A stretch of 64,000 nucleotides of DNA. Source: Micromonosporaceae bacterium KJ-029. Its GTDB lineage: Bacteria; Actinomycetota; Actinomycetes; Mycobacteriales; Micromonosporaceae. Both the position numbers and the translations under genes were made by a program. The notes under the pieces are model-generated. The model saw nothing but the letters and a program-made list of their open reading frames with translations, ran no database searches and had not been told where the DNA came from. The stretch is from NCBI GenBank assembly GCA_005402585.1, contig BIFP01000052.1:62001-126000 (forward strand), read 5' to 3'. Of the stretch, positions 9,192 to 17,217 are shown piece after piece (the first letter of the stretch is position 1; every line of letters starts with the position of its first letter).

Positions 9192-10747
9192 ATCCGTTAC
9201 AGCAGGGCAAGCAACGGCTGCGCGGCGTCCCACTGCGACTCAAGCTGGTCGCGGCCGTCCTCGCCCTGGTCGCCGCCGCGCTGCTGGTGATCAGCTCGTT
9301 GACCACCTTCTTCCTCCGCAGCTATCTGGTCGAGCAGATCGACGGGCAGCTGGCCGGTTCGAGCCAGATGCTCGGACCGCGGATTCCCAGCTTGCGCGAC
9401 CGCACGGTGGAGGCCGTGTTGCCCAGCCGCTACGTCGTGGTGCTGGCCAACCCGGAGTGGGGGGTGGAAAGGCCGAACTACGACAACCGCACGCTGGAAC
9501 CGCCACAGCTGCCCCGCTTCCCCAGCGACTACCAGGGGTTCGCCGAGCGCGTGGGCGAATGGCGTACGGTGACCTCGTTCGACGGCCAGACCCGGTGGCG
9601 GATGTACTACACGGAGGCGCCGAACAACGAGGTGTTGGCCCTCGGCCAGCCGCTCACCGACGTGGAACTGGCGGTCAAGCGGCTGATCTGGATCGACCTG
9701 CTGGTCGGCGGTGCGGTGCTGGTCCTGCTCGCCTCGATCGGCGCGGCGATCGTCCGGGCCAGCCTCAAACCGCTGGTGGAGATCGAACGTACCGCCGCCG
9801 CCATCGCCGGCGGTGACCTCAGCCGACGGGTGCCCGACCCGGAGGAGGGGCAGCCCTGCCCGACCTCGGAGCTGGGCCGACTCGCCCGCGCCCTGAACGC
9901 GATGCTCAGCCAGATCGAGATGGCCTTCACCGCCCGCGCGGCCTCCGAGTCCGCGGCGCGGACCGCCGAGTCGGCGGCCCGGGAGGCCGCCGAGTCGGCG
10001 CGGGCCTCCGAGGGCCGGGCCCGCCGCTCCGAGGAGCGGATGCGGCAGTTCGTCGCGGACGCCTCGCACGAGCTGCGGACGCCGCTGACCACCATCCGTG
10101 GCTTCGCCGAGCTGTACCGGCAGGGCGCCGCGCGCGCCCCCGAGCAGACCTCCGACCTGCTACGCCGGATCGAGGACGAGGCGGCGCGGATGGGCCTGCT
10201 GGTGGAGGACCTGTTGCTGCTGGCCCGGCTGGACCGTGAGCGACCGCTCTCGCTCGCCCCGGTGGAGCTGCCGGTGCTGGCCGCGGACGCCGTGGCGGCC
10301 GCCCGGGCGATGGCGCCGGACCGGCGGATCGAGCTGGAGATCGAGCCCGGTTCCGGGCCGCTGCTGGTGCGGGGCGACGACGCGCGGCTGCGGCAGGTGA
10401 TCGGCAACCTGATGACCAACGCGCTGCGGCACACCCCACCGGAGGCGGCGGTGACGCTGCGGCTGCGGGCCGAACCGGGCAACATGGCCGTGGTGGAGGT
10501 GGCCGACACCGGCCCGGGGCTCACCCCGGAGCAGGCGGAACGGGTTTTCGAGCGCTTCTACCGGGCGGACGCCGCGCGCACCCGGCGGGTCGGCGGGAAC
10601 ACCGGTACCGGCCTCGGCCTGGCCATCGTCGCCGCGCTGGTGACCGTGCACCAGGGCACCGTCGAGGTGGCCGAGACGCCCGGTGGGGGCGCCACCTTCC
10701 GGGTGCGGTTGCCGCTCGCCCCGGCCACCGACGGTGAGCAAGAGTGA
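9188..10747 (+). CDS. Sensor histidine kinase (MprB-like)
   Basis: 519-aa membrane sensor kinase. The first TM segment is residues about 20-42, an extracytoplasmic sensor region spans about 43-165, and a second TM lies at about 168-190, followed by a HAMP domain (about 190-245), an Ala/Glu-rich helical insert, a HisKA domain with DASHELRTPLTTIRGF (His294) and a HATPase domain with N box NLMTNALRH, G1 DTGPGL and G2 GTGLGL. The GTG start at 9188 overlaps the regulator stop, so translation is coupled. The insert (EAAESARASEGRARRSEERM) extends the HAMP signalling helix. The cognate partner is the overlapping response regulator; the adjacent HtrA gene is the probable target. Confidence 0.93.
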   Translation: MNPLQQGKQRLRGVPLRLKLVAAVLALVAAALLVISSLTTFFLRSYLVEQIDGQLAGSSQMLGPRIPSLRDRTVEAVLPSRYVVVLANPEWGVERPNYDNRTLEPPQLPRFPSDYQGFAERVGEWRTVTSFDGQTRWRMYYTEAPNNEVLALGQPLTDVELAVKRLIWIDLLVGGAVLVLLASIGAAIVRASLKPLVEIERTAAAIAGGDLSRRVPDPEEGQPCPTSELGRLARALNAMLSQIEMAFTARAASESAARTAESAAREAAESARASEGRARRSEERMRQFVADASHELRTPLTTIRGFAELYRQGAARAPEQTSDLLRRIEDEAARMGLLVEDLLLLARLDRERPLSLAPVELPVLAADAVAAARAMAPDRRIELEIEPGSGPLLVRGDDARLRQVIGNLMTNALRHTPPEAAVTLRLRAEPGNMAVVEVADTGPGLTPEQAERVFERFYRADAARTRRVGGNTGTGLGLAIVAALVTVHQGTVEVAETPGGGATFRVRLPLAPATDGEQE

Positions 10748-10749
10748 CT

Positions 10750-10776
10750 TTCAGCGAATCCTCAGGCCAGCCTAAG
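10750..10776 (+). promoter_or_regulatory. Triple YTCAG direct-repeat operator before the HtrA gene
   Basis: TTCAG (10750), CTCAG (10761) and CTAAG (10772), again spaced exactly 11 bp apart, beginning two bases after the kinase stop codon. Same architecture as the array before the regulator. It predicts a separate, regulator-dependent promoter for the protease. Confidence 0.62.
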
Positions 10777-10809
10777 GCGGGTCGCAGAGCGATAGGGGAG
10801 GGTGAAGAC

Positions 10810-12513
10810 ATGACCGAGTACGAGTCCGACCCGCGGCGGCCGGCCCCCACCGACGCCGAGCCGTCGCACCCCGAGCTGTCCCGCGCCGAGCGCGCGCAGT
10901 CCGACTCCCCATCCGTTCCGGCGACCGGCGTCAGCGCCGATTCCACCGCCGAGGCGCCGACCATCCCGATCCGGGCCGTCGACGCACCGGCCACCGCTGC
11001 GTTCGACGCACCGGCCACCGTCCCCCTCGACGCACCGGCCACCGCTGCCTTCGACGCACCGGCCACCGCTGCTGTCGATGCGCCGGCTGCCGCTGCCTTC
11101 GACGCGCCGGCTGCCGCCGCCGTCGAGCCGGACGGTGAGCCGACCCGGCAGGTCGCCGGCGTGCCCGCTCAGCCGACCTCGCCGGCCCAGCCGGTCTCTG
11201 GCCAGCCCACCTGGGCACCGGCCGGCCACCACCCGTACCAGCCCGGCCACTCCGCGCCCGGCCAGCGTTATCCCGGTGCGCCCTGGTACCCGGGCCAGCC
11301 CGGGTACCAGGCCCAACCCGGGTATCAGGGCCAGCCAGGCTGGGCCGGTACGGCGCAGCCGGGGTCGCCCGGCGTCGGGCACCCGGGGTATCCGGGGCAG
11401 CCGGGCGGGCCGTCCACCGGCTACCCGGGGCAGCCGGCACCGTGGGCGCCCACGCCGTCCGGCGGGCCCCGTCCCGGCCGGATCGCCAAGTTCGCCGGTG
11501 CCGGCGTCGCGGTGTTCGCACTGATGCTCGGTAGCGGTGTCGCCGGCGGGGCGATCGCCCTGGCCCTGAACGACGGGCCCGGGATCACCCGCACCTACTC
11601 CGCCGCCCCCGTCATCGACAGCGCCGACCTGCCGCGCATCGCCGCGTCGGTGCAGCCCAGCGTCGTGTCGATCACCACCGGGAGCGGTGAGGGCTCCGGC
11701 GTGGTACTCAGCGCCGACGGCTACGTACTGACCAACAACCACGTGGTCGCCGGCGGCGGCGACACCGTCCGGGTGATCTTCGCGGACGGCACCAGCGCCC
11801 AGGCCAAGGTCGTCGGCACCGATCCGAAGACCGACCTGGCGGTGCTGAAGGCGACCGGGGTGAGCGACCTCAAGCCGGCCACCTTCGGCGACAGCGACGG
11901 TATGCAGGTCGGCGACCAGGTGCTCGCCCTGGGCAGCCCGCTCGGCCTGCAGGGCTCGGTCACCGCGGGCATCCTCAGCGCCCGCGACCGCACCATCCAG
12001 GCCGGTAGCGGGCAGCAACTCCCCGGCCAGGCGGTCAGCTCGATCTCGGGGCTGCTCCAGACCGACGCGCCGATCAACCCCGGCAACTCCGGTGGGGCCC
12101 TGGTCAACACCCGGGGCGAGGTGATCGGCATCAACACCGCGATCGCCACCGCGGGACAGGGCAGCACCGGCAACATCGGCGTTGGCTTCGCCATCCCGAG
12201 CAACAAGGCCAAGGACGTCGCCGACAAACTCCAGCGGGGTGAGAAGGTCAGCCACCCATCGCTGGGGGTGAGCGTGAGCGGTGCGCCCGACGGCGGCGCG
12301 CTGGTCAACGCCGTCACTCCGGGCAGCGCCGCCGAGCGTGCCGGGTTGCAGCGCGGCGATGTGATCAGCCGGTTCGGCGACAAGCCGATAAATGACTCGA
12401 ACGATCTGGTCGGCGCCGTCCAGGCCGGAAAGGTCGGAGACCAGGTCGAGGTGACCTATCACCGCAACGGGTCCGAATCGACGGCAACCGTGACGCTCGC
12501 CGAAGCGTCCTAA
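10810..12513 (+). CDS. HtrA/DegP-family serine protease with PDZ domain (PepD-like)
   Basis: 567-aa membrane-anchored protease. Layout: cytoplasmic acidic and repeat-rich N-terminus (1-220, with DAPAT repeats then PGYPGQP-type repeats), one TM segment (about 225-252), an S1C protease domain with His311 (NNHVV), Asp342 (KTDLAVLK) and Ser427 (GNSGGALV), and a C-terminal PDZ domain (about 475-565, GSAAERAGLQRGDVI). The ATG at 10810 follows a GGGAGGGTGAAG site; a GTG 66 bp upstream would overlap the operator. Type II membrane topology places the protease outside, where it would handle misfolded envelope proteins. Position after the two-component genes matches mycobacterial pepD. Confidence 0.93.
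   Translation: MTEYESDPRRPAPTDAEPSHPELSRAERAQSDSPSVPATGVSADSTAEAPTIPIRAVDAPATAAFDAPATVPLDAPATAAFDAPATAAVDAPAAAAFDAPAAAAVEPDGEPTRQVAGVPAQPTSPAQPVSGQPTWAPAGHHPYQPGHSAPGQRYPGAPWYPGQPGYQAQPGYQGQPGWAGTAQPGSPGVGHPGYPGQPGGPSTGYPGQPAPWAPTPSGGPRPGRIAKFAGAGVAVFALMLGSGVAGGAIALALNDGPGITRTYSAAPVIDSADLPRIAASVQPSVVSITTGSGEGSGVVLSADGYVLTNNHVVAGGGDTVRVIFADGTSAQAKVVGTDPKTDLAVLKATGVSDLKPATFGDSDGMQVGDQVLALGSPLGLQGSVTAGILSARDRTIQAGSGQQLPGQAVSSISGLLQTDAPINPGNSGGALVNTRGEVIGINTAIATAGQGSTGNIGVGFAIPSNKAKDVADKLQRGEKVSHPSLGVSVSGAPDGGALVNAVTPGSAAERAGLQRGDVISRFGDKPINDSNDLVGAVQAGKVGDQVEVTYHRNGSESTATVTLAEAS
10979..11120 (+). repeat. Degenerate 24-bp in-frame tandem repeat (DAPAT) in htrA
   Basis: About six copies of a 24-bp unit built on GACGCACCGGCCACCGC, each encoding DAPAxxAx. 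The copies towards the 3' end have drifted (DAPAAAAF). The unit is a whole number of codons, so length changes would not break the frame. Confidence 0.8.
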
Positions 12514-12536
12514 CGTCAAGAACCTGCCTCCCCTCT

Positions 12537-12587
12537 GGGGCGGCGGGTGGCGCGGCCAAGGGGGTTGGTCGCGGCGCCCGCCGCCCC
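12537..12587 (+). terminator. Hairpin after htrA
   Basis: Perfect 11-bp stem GGGGCGGCGGG (12537-12547) / CCCGCCGCCCC (12577-12587), 24 bases after the htrA stop, followed by GCCTTCGTC. GC-rich hairpins with weak T-tracts are usual in this genome type. Confidence 0.65.
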
Positions 12588-12602
12588 GCCTTCGTCTCCG
12601 GC

Positions 12603-12629
12603 CCGGTTCACCCGCACCGGGTGAACCGG
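12603..12629. other. 12-bp inverted repeat with a 3-nt loop before the BON gene
   Basis: CCGGTTCACCCG (12603-12614), CAC, CGGGTGAACCGG (12618-12629), a perfect near-palindrome. It follows the htrA terminator and lies 60 bp before the next start. No T-tract follows, so it could be an operator rather than a second terminator. Confidence 0.5.
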
Positions 12630-12688
12630 CGTCACCCCGCCGGCCGGCAGCCTCGGCCGTGGAGGTCTTCGAGGCGTATGGGGGTGCC

Positions 12689-13363
12689 ATGACCAGCACG
12701 GCAGCGAACGCCCGAACCGACGACCAGATCCAGCGCGACGTGCTCGACGAACTCGCCTGGGACGCGCAGGTGCGCTCGACCGACATCGGGGTGACCGTGC
12801 ACGACGGCGTGGTGAGCCTCACCGGCTGGGTGGACAGCGCCGCCCGTACCTGGGCGGCGGTCCGCAGCGCCCAGCGGGTACGCGGGGTACGGGCGGTCGC
12901 CGACGACATCGAGGTACGCCCGCTCGGGCCGGTCGACATCACCGATGCCGAGCTGGCGATCGCGGCCAGCCGGGCGCTGGAGTGGAACAGTTTCGTACCG
13001 GCCGAGCGGCTGGACCTCACCGTCGCCAACGGGTGGGTCATGTTGCGCGGTGAGGTGGAGTTCGGCTGGCAGCGGCGTACCGCCGAGCGGGAGTTGCGCC
13101 GGCTGCGGGGCGTACGCGGCGTCACCAACCTGGTCGAGGTCCGTCCCGCTGCCCGACCCGACACCGAACAGGTCCGCCGCGACGTGCAGCGCGCCCTGCT
13201 GCGGGGCATCGGCACCGAACGGGTGAACGTCGAGGTACAGGGTGACACCGTGACCCTGACCGGGGTGGTGCGCTCCTGGTGGGAGCGGGACCAGGCGGAA
13301 CGGGTGGCCTGGTCGGCCGAGGGGGTGTGCGCGGTGCGGACCGAACTGCTGGTGGGCGGCTGA
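12689..13363 (+). CDS. Triple BON-domain protein
   Basis: 224-aa protein with three tandem BON domains at about residues 10-75, 80-150 and 150-224. Each has the pattern [hydrophobic]-x-V-x-x-G-x-V-x-L-x-G: VHDGVVSLTGWVDS, VANGWVMLRGEVEF and VQGDTVTLTGVVRS. BON domains are associated with membranes and phospholipid in other bacteria. No signal peptide is visible, so it is presumably cytosolic or peripheral. The ATG at 12689 (MTSTAANARTDD) follows GGGGGT; a GTG start 30 bp upstream is in frame but has no good site. It lies after the stress module, but hairpins separate it from htrA, so co-transcription is doubtful. Confidence 0.88.
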   Translation: MTSTAANARTDDQIQRDVLDELAWDAQVRSTDIGVTVHDGVVSLTGWVDSAARTWAAVRSAQRVRGVRAVADDIEVRPLGPVDITDAELAIAASRALEWNSFVPAERLDLTVANGWVMLRGEVEFGWQRRTAERELRRLRGVRGVTNLVEVRPAARPDTEQVRRDVQRALLRGIGTERVNVEVQGDTVTLTGVVRSWWERDQAERVAWSAEGVCAVRTELLVGG

Positions 13364-13378
13364 CCGGGGCCGTGGTGT

Positions 13379-13410
13379 CCGGTTTGCCGGTGCCGGAGCC
13401 GGGAAACCGG
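13379..13410 (+). terminator. Possible terminator after the BON gene
   Basis: CCGGTTT (13379-13385) and AAACCGG (13404-13410) form a 7-bp stem with further internal CCGG pairing, followed by CTTTG. It lies 16 bp after the stop codon. Confidence 0.45.
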
Positions 13411-13478
13411 CTTTGATCCCCGGATTCCGCCCTACCGCGGATCGGGGCCGACGCCACCACCGACCGACGGGAGGGTTC

Positions 13479-14585
13479 GTGGCCGACATCCACGCCGCGG
13501 GGGAGCGCCAGTTGCGGATCGCAATGGTGGTGCCGCCCTGGTTGTCGGTGCCGCCACCGGGCTACGGCGGGCTGGAGCAGGTGGTGGCCGGCCTGGTCGA
13601 CGCCCTGGTCGAGCGGGGACACGCGGTGACGCTGTTGGGCGCTGGCGAGGCGCACGGCACCTCCGCCGAGTTTCTCGCCACGCTCGACGAGTTGCAGTAC
13701 GACCGGCTCGGCGAGTCGCTGCCCGAGCTGGCCCACCTGGCCCGGGTGAACCACCTGGTCAGCGCGGCCGACTTCGACCTCGTCCACGACCACACCACGA
13801 TCGGCCCCCTGGTCGCCGGGCGGCGCGATGTGCCCACCGTGGCGACCATCCACGGCAACCCGGTGGGCGAGTATGGCACGGTGCTCAGCGACACCGACCG
13901 CGGTGTCGGGCTGGTGGCGATCTCGCACGCCCAACGCCGGCTGAACCCTCGGCTGCCGTGGGTCGGCACCGTGCACAACGCGATGGAGGTCGACACCTTC
14001 CCGCGTAAGAGCGCACCTAGCCACGGTCCGGTGCTGTGGCTGGCCCGGTTCAGCCCCGACAAGGGGCCGGACGTGGCGATCCGGGCCTGCCGGGCGGCCG
14101 GTCTGCCGCTGGTGCTGGCCGGCAAGTGCAACGAGCCCGCCGAGCGGCGCTACTACGACGAGGTGGTCCGGCCGATGCTCGGCCCCGACGTCACGGTGGT
14201 GCTCGACGCCGACCGGGAGGCCGTGCTGCGGCTGCTGGTCGAGGCGCGCTGCCTGGTCATGCCGATCCAGTGGGAGGAGCCGTTCGGCATCGTGATGCTG
14301 GAGGCGATGGCCACCGGCACGCCGGTGGTGGCGCTGAACCGCGGCGCGGTGTCGGAATTGGTCCGGCCGGGGGTCACCGGGCTGGTCTGCGAGCGGGCGG
14401 ACGAGTTGCCGGCGGCGCTGCGCGAGGCGTCCCGCCTCGACCCGGCGGACTGCGTGGCGCACGTCGCGCGGACCTTTTCCACCGATCGGATGGCGACCGG
14501 CTACGAGGCGGTGTACCGCCGGTTCCTCGTCGCGGCGACGCCACGGACCGCCGTACGCGAGCCGGTCCGCGTCACGCCAAGTTGA
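13479..14585 (+). CDS. GT4-family glycosyltransferase
   Basis: 368-aa GT-B fold glycosyltransferase. The N-terminal domain has IAMVVPPWLSVPPPGYGGLEQVV, the glycine-rich start of GT4 enzymes. The C-terminal nucleotide-sugar domain has LWLARFSPDKGPDVAI and the EX7E motif in EEPFGIVMLEAMATGTPVVA. No TM segment is visible. The GTG at 13479 follows GGGAGGG; the longer frame upstream has no site. The sugar donor and acceptor cannot be told from sequence; relatives act on cell-wall polysaccharide, glycolipid or mannoside synthesis. It ends 6 bp from the stop of the convergent protein kinase gene, with no room for a conventional terminator. Confidence 0.9.
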   Translation: MADIHAAGERQLRIAMVVPPWLSVPPPGYGGLEQVVAGLVDALVERGHAVTLLGAGEAHGTSAEFLATLDELQYDRLGESLPELAHLARVNHLVSAADFDLVHDHTTIGPLVAGRRDVPTVATIHGNPVGEYGTVLSDTDRGVGLVAISHAQRRLNPRLPWVGTVHNAMEVDTFPRKSAPSHGPVLWLARFSPDKGPDVAIRACRAAGLPLVLAGKCNEPAERRYYDEVVRPMLGPDVTVVLDADREAVLRLLVEARCLVMPIQWEEPFGIVMLEAMATGTPVVALNRGAVSELVRPGVTGLVCERADELPAALREASRLDPADCVAHVARTFSTDRMATGYEAVYRRFLVAATPRTAVREPVRVTPS

Positions 14586-14591
14586 GCCTGG

Positions 14592-16208
14592 TCAGACCTG
14601 CGCGGCGCCGAGCGCGGCGATCGCCGCGTCCAGCTGCTGGGCGTACGCCGGACTCAGCCCCTCCTCCCGCAGCCGGGTGGAGACCTTCTCCCGCAGCCGG
14701 GCGACTCCCGGCCCCAGCTCGCCCTCACCACCGGCCACCGCCCGGGTGAGGTTGCGCAGCTCGTTACGCAGGTCGAGACCGACGTCGTCGCGGATGCCGC
14801 CGTCGGCCAGCCCGGCGCCGATCACCGCTTCGAGGCGATTCGCCGCCTCGATGAGGGTGTCCGTCCCGCCGGCCGGGCTCGGTAGCGCGGTGGGTGCCGA
14901 CGGCGGGGGTGAGGTGGTCGGTGCCGGGGCTAGGGGCGGCTCGGTGGCGCTCTCGGCGGGTGGGGTGGGCTCGGCCGAGGCGGTCGGCCCGAGGGTGGGC
15001 AGCGCGGCGGGCGGATCGGTGTCGTCCGGCAACAACGCCGGCACCGCCAGCGCCACCCCGATCAGCACCGCCAGCGCCGGTACCACGAGCACCGGGCGCA
15101 GCAACGGCCTCCGCCGACCGTCGGCTGAACCGGGCGCCGGTCCGGCGCTGTCCGGTGCGATGCCCGGTTGCCCGCCCGGCCCGCCCCCGGCGATGGCCGG
15201 CCCGACGGCAGCGGTGGCTGGCCCGACCGTGGCGGTGGTTGGCCCGACCGTGGCGGTGGTTGGCCCGACCGCAGCGGCGATCGAGGTCGGCCCGACCGGG
15301 GCGGTGGCGCGGGTCGGCTCGACCGACGGGAGGGTGACGGTGGGGGCGAGCATCGTGTTGGCCTGCGGATCGGCGGGCAGCATCTGGTCGCGAAGCATGG
15401 TGGCCACCTGGCGGGCCGTGGGGCGGTCGGCCGGATCGTGGGAGAGGCAGCGCAGGCAGACCTGGGCCACCGCCGGCGGCAGGCCCGGTACCCCGGCCAG
15501 CGTGGGCGGCGTCCCCTCCGCCAGCGCCACGCTGAGTTCCTCCCAGGTGTCCGCCGGGTACGGCACCCGGCCGGTCAGCGCCTCGTGCAGCAGCACCCCG
15601 AGCGAGTAGACGTCGGTCGCCGGCTGGGCCGGCGCGCCGTCGAGCCGCTCCGGCGCCACATATGCCGGGGTGCCGAAGGTGGCACCGTCCTCGTCGTCGT
15701 CGGGGGCGCCGATCCTGGTGGCGATGCCGAAGTCGAGCACCTTCGCGCCCACCTGCGTCATCATCACGTTGGCTGTGGTGACGTCCCGGTGCACGATGCC
15801 GAGTCGGTGGGCGGCAGCGAGCGCGTCGGCGACCTGGGCGGCGATCTCCACCGCCTCGGGCCAGGGCAACGGCCCCTCGGTGAGCCGGAACTCCAACTCC
15901 TCGCCGGCGAGCAGCTCCATCACCACGAACGACGTGATCGAGCCGTCCGGTGCCACCGTCTCGCCGTAGTCGTGCACCGACGTCACGTGCGGGTGGACCA
16001 GCTGCGCGGCGGCCCGGGCCTCTTCGCGGACCATGTCGCGGAACCGGGCGTCAGCGGCCAGGGACGGGGTGAGCACCTTCAGTGCGACCACCCGGTCGAG
16101 CACCTCGTCGTGGGCTCGCCAGATCACCGACATCCCACCGGCACCGATCTGGTCGATCAACCGGTACCGGGTGGCCAGCAACCGGCCAGGCTGCAGTGCT
16201 GGCTTCAC
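14592..16208 (-). CDS. Ser/Thr protein kinase with TM anchor
   Basis: 538-aa receptor-like eukaryotic-type kinase. Kinase domain (about 14-275): glycine loop IGAGGMSVIW, VALKVL lysine, catalytic loop IVHRDVTTANVMM, DFGIATR and APERLDG. The Lys that normally follows HRDxK is Thr here. A Thr/Val/Pro-rich juxtamembrane region carries VGPTTAT repeats, then a TM helix (about 366-391) and a short extracellular part with a Pro/Ala linker and a helical C-terminal domain. There are no PASTA repeats. The start is GTG 16208 with AGG 8 nt upstream; GTG 16217 is possible. It diverges from the patatin gene. The FHA protein at 22583 is a possible reader of its phosphorylation, which is inference only. Confidence 0.93.
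   Translation of the reverse strand: MKPALQPGRLLATRYRLIDQIGAGGMSVIWRAHDEVLDRVVALKVLTPSLAADARFRDMVREEARAAAQLVHPHVTSVHDYGETVAPDGSITSFVVMELLAGEELEFRLTEGPLPWPEAVEIAAQVADALAAAHRLGIVHRDVTTANVMMTQVGAKVLDFGIATRIGAPDDDEDGATFGTPAYVAPERLDGAPAQPATDVYSLGVLLHEALTGRVPYPADTWEELSVALAEGTPPTLAGVPGLPPAVAQVCLRCLSHDPADRPTARQVATMLRDQMLPADPQANTMLAPTVTLPSVEPTRATAPVGPTSIAAAVGPTTATVGPTTATVGPATAAVGPAIAGGGPGGQPGIAPDSAGPAPGSADGRRRPLLRPVLVVPALAVLIGVALAVPALLPDDTDPPAALPTLGPTASAEPTPPAESATEPPLAPAPTTSPPPSAPTALPSPAGGTDTLIEAANRLEAVIGAGLADGGIRDDVGLDLRNELRNLTRAVAGGEGELGPGVARLREKVSTRLREEGLSPAYAQQLDAAIAALGAAQV
15196..15290 (-). repeat. In-frame 24-bp tandem repeat (VGPTTAT) in the kinase gene
   Basis: Three to four near-identical 24-bp copies containing TTGGCCCGACCGTGGCGG on the plus strand, encoding VGPTTAT-type units between kinase domain and TM helix. 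The flanking copies are degenerate. Confidence 0.8.
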
Positions 16209-16386
16209 GGATCGCACCTGCCTCGTAGGTGGGAGCGGTATCAGGTTGCGCGAATGTTGCCTCCCTGTCAACGGGCCCCCTACCCGGCGGTACGAACCGT
16301 GGACCCGGCGGTGCCGGACCGGCCGACGTGAGGGTGGGGCGTACAGGACGAACGCGCCCGGGTGCGGGCGTGCCAGGATGAACGGC

Positions 16387-17217
16387 ATGGCGCGGGGACC
16401 GGTGGCATTCGTGCTCGGGGGCGGGGGCGTCCTCGGCGCGGTCGAGGTGGGCATGTTGCGGGCCCTGTTCCGGGCCGGGATCCGGCCGGACATGGTGCTC
16501 GGCACGTCGATCGGAGCGGTCAACGGTGCACTGGTCGCCGCCGATCCGTCCGAGGCGGTCACCGACCGGCTGGTGCGGCTCTGGGCCTCCCCTGAGGCGA
16601 GCGAGGTGTACGGCGACTCGGTGGCCCGGCAGCTGCGGCGTTTCGCCGCCCGTACCCATCTGCACTCGCCCCGGCCGCTGCGCAAGCTGCTGGAGAGCGA
16701 ACTGGGCGCGGAGACCACCTTCGCCGACCTGAAGATCCCGTTCCGCTGCTGCGCGGCGAACATCGAGCGGGCCGCCGAGCACTGGTTCGTCAGTGGGCCG
16801 GTGGTGCCGGCCGTGCTCGCGTCCGCCTCGGTGCCGGGGCTGCTGCCGCCGGCCCGGATCGGCGACCAGCACTACATCGACGGCGGGATCGTCAACTCCA
16901 TCCCGATCGGCGAGGCGGTGACGGCCGGCGCGGTCCGGATCTTCGTACTCCAGGTGGGTCGGATCGAGCGGGCGCTGGCCCCGCCCCGGCGGCCCTGGGA
17001 GATCGCCCAGGTCGCGTTCGAGATAGCCCGCCGGCACCGGTTCGCCCGGGAGATGGCCGCCCTGCCCGACGGGGTGGAGGTGCATGTGCTGCCGACCGGT
17101 GGGCTGCAACCGCGCGACGACACCCCGTGGGCGTACCGGGACATGGCCGCGGTGGGCCGGCGGATCAGCCGCGCCTACTCGGCCTCCCGGCACTACCTGG
17201 CCAACCTGGAGCGCTGA
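16387..17217 (+). CDS. Patatin-like phospholipase
   Basis: 276-aa lipid acyl hydrolase. The oxyanion-hole glycines VLGGGGVLGAVEVG (about 7-20), nucleophile Ser41 in GTSIG and the catalytic Asp165 in IDGGIVNS complete the Ser-Asp dyad of the RssA/patatin family. Length matches the single-domain bacterial type. ATG 16387 is chosen because AGGATG lies 6 nt upstream; ATG 16378 is also in frame. The next gene, an acyltransferase, starts inside its stop codon (TGATG), so one protein releases acyl chains and its partner adds them, suggesting lipid remodelling. No signal peptide is visible. Confidence 0.9.
   Translation: MARGPVAFVLGGGGVLGAVEVGMLRALFRAGIRPDMVLGTSIGAVNGALVAADPSEAVTDRLVRLWASPEASEVYGDSVARQLRRFAARTHLHSPRPLRKLLESELGAETTFADLKIPFRCCAANIERAAEHWFVSGPVVPAVLASASVPGLLPPARIGDQHYIDGGIVNSIPIGEAVTAGAVRIFVLQVGRIERALAPPRRPWEIAQVAFEIARRHRFAREMAALPDGVEVHVLPTGGLQPRDDTPWAYRDMAAVGRRISRAYSASRHYLANLER

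Noticed and set aside
10979..11120. Non-coding minisatellite or CRISPR-like array
   Set aside because: The 24-bp units are in frame, encode DAPAT repeats, and have no unique spacers; the same holds for the repeats in the kinase, chitinase and rho genes.
10762..13248. 828-codon minus-strand open frame across htrA and the BON gene
   Set aside because: Low-complexity antisense shadow; the plus-strand genes have catalytic residues, binding sites and operators in order.
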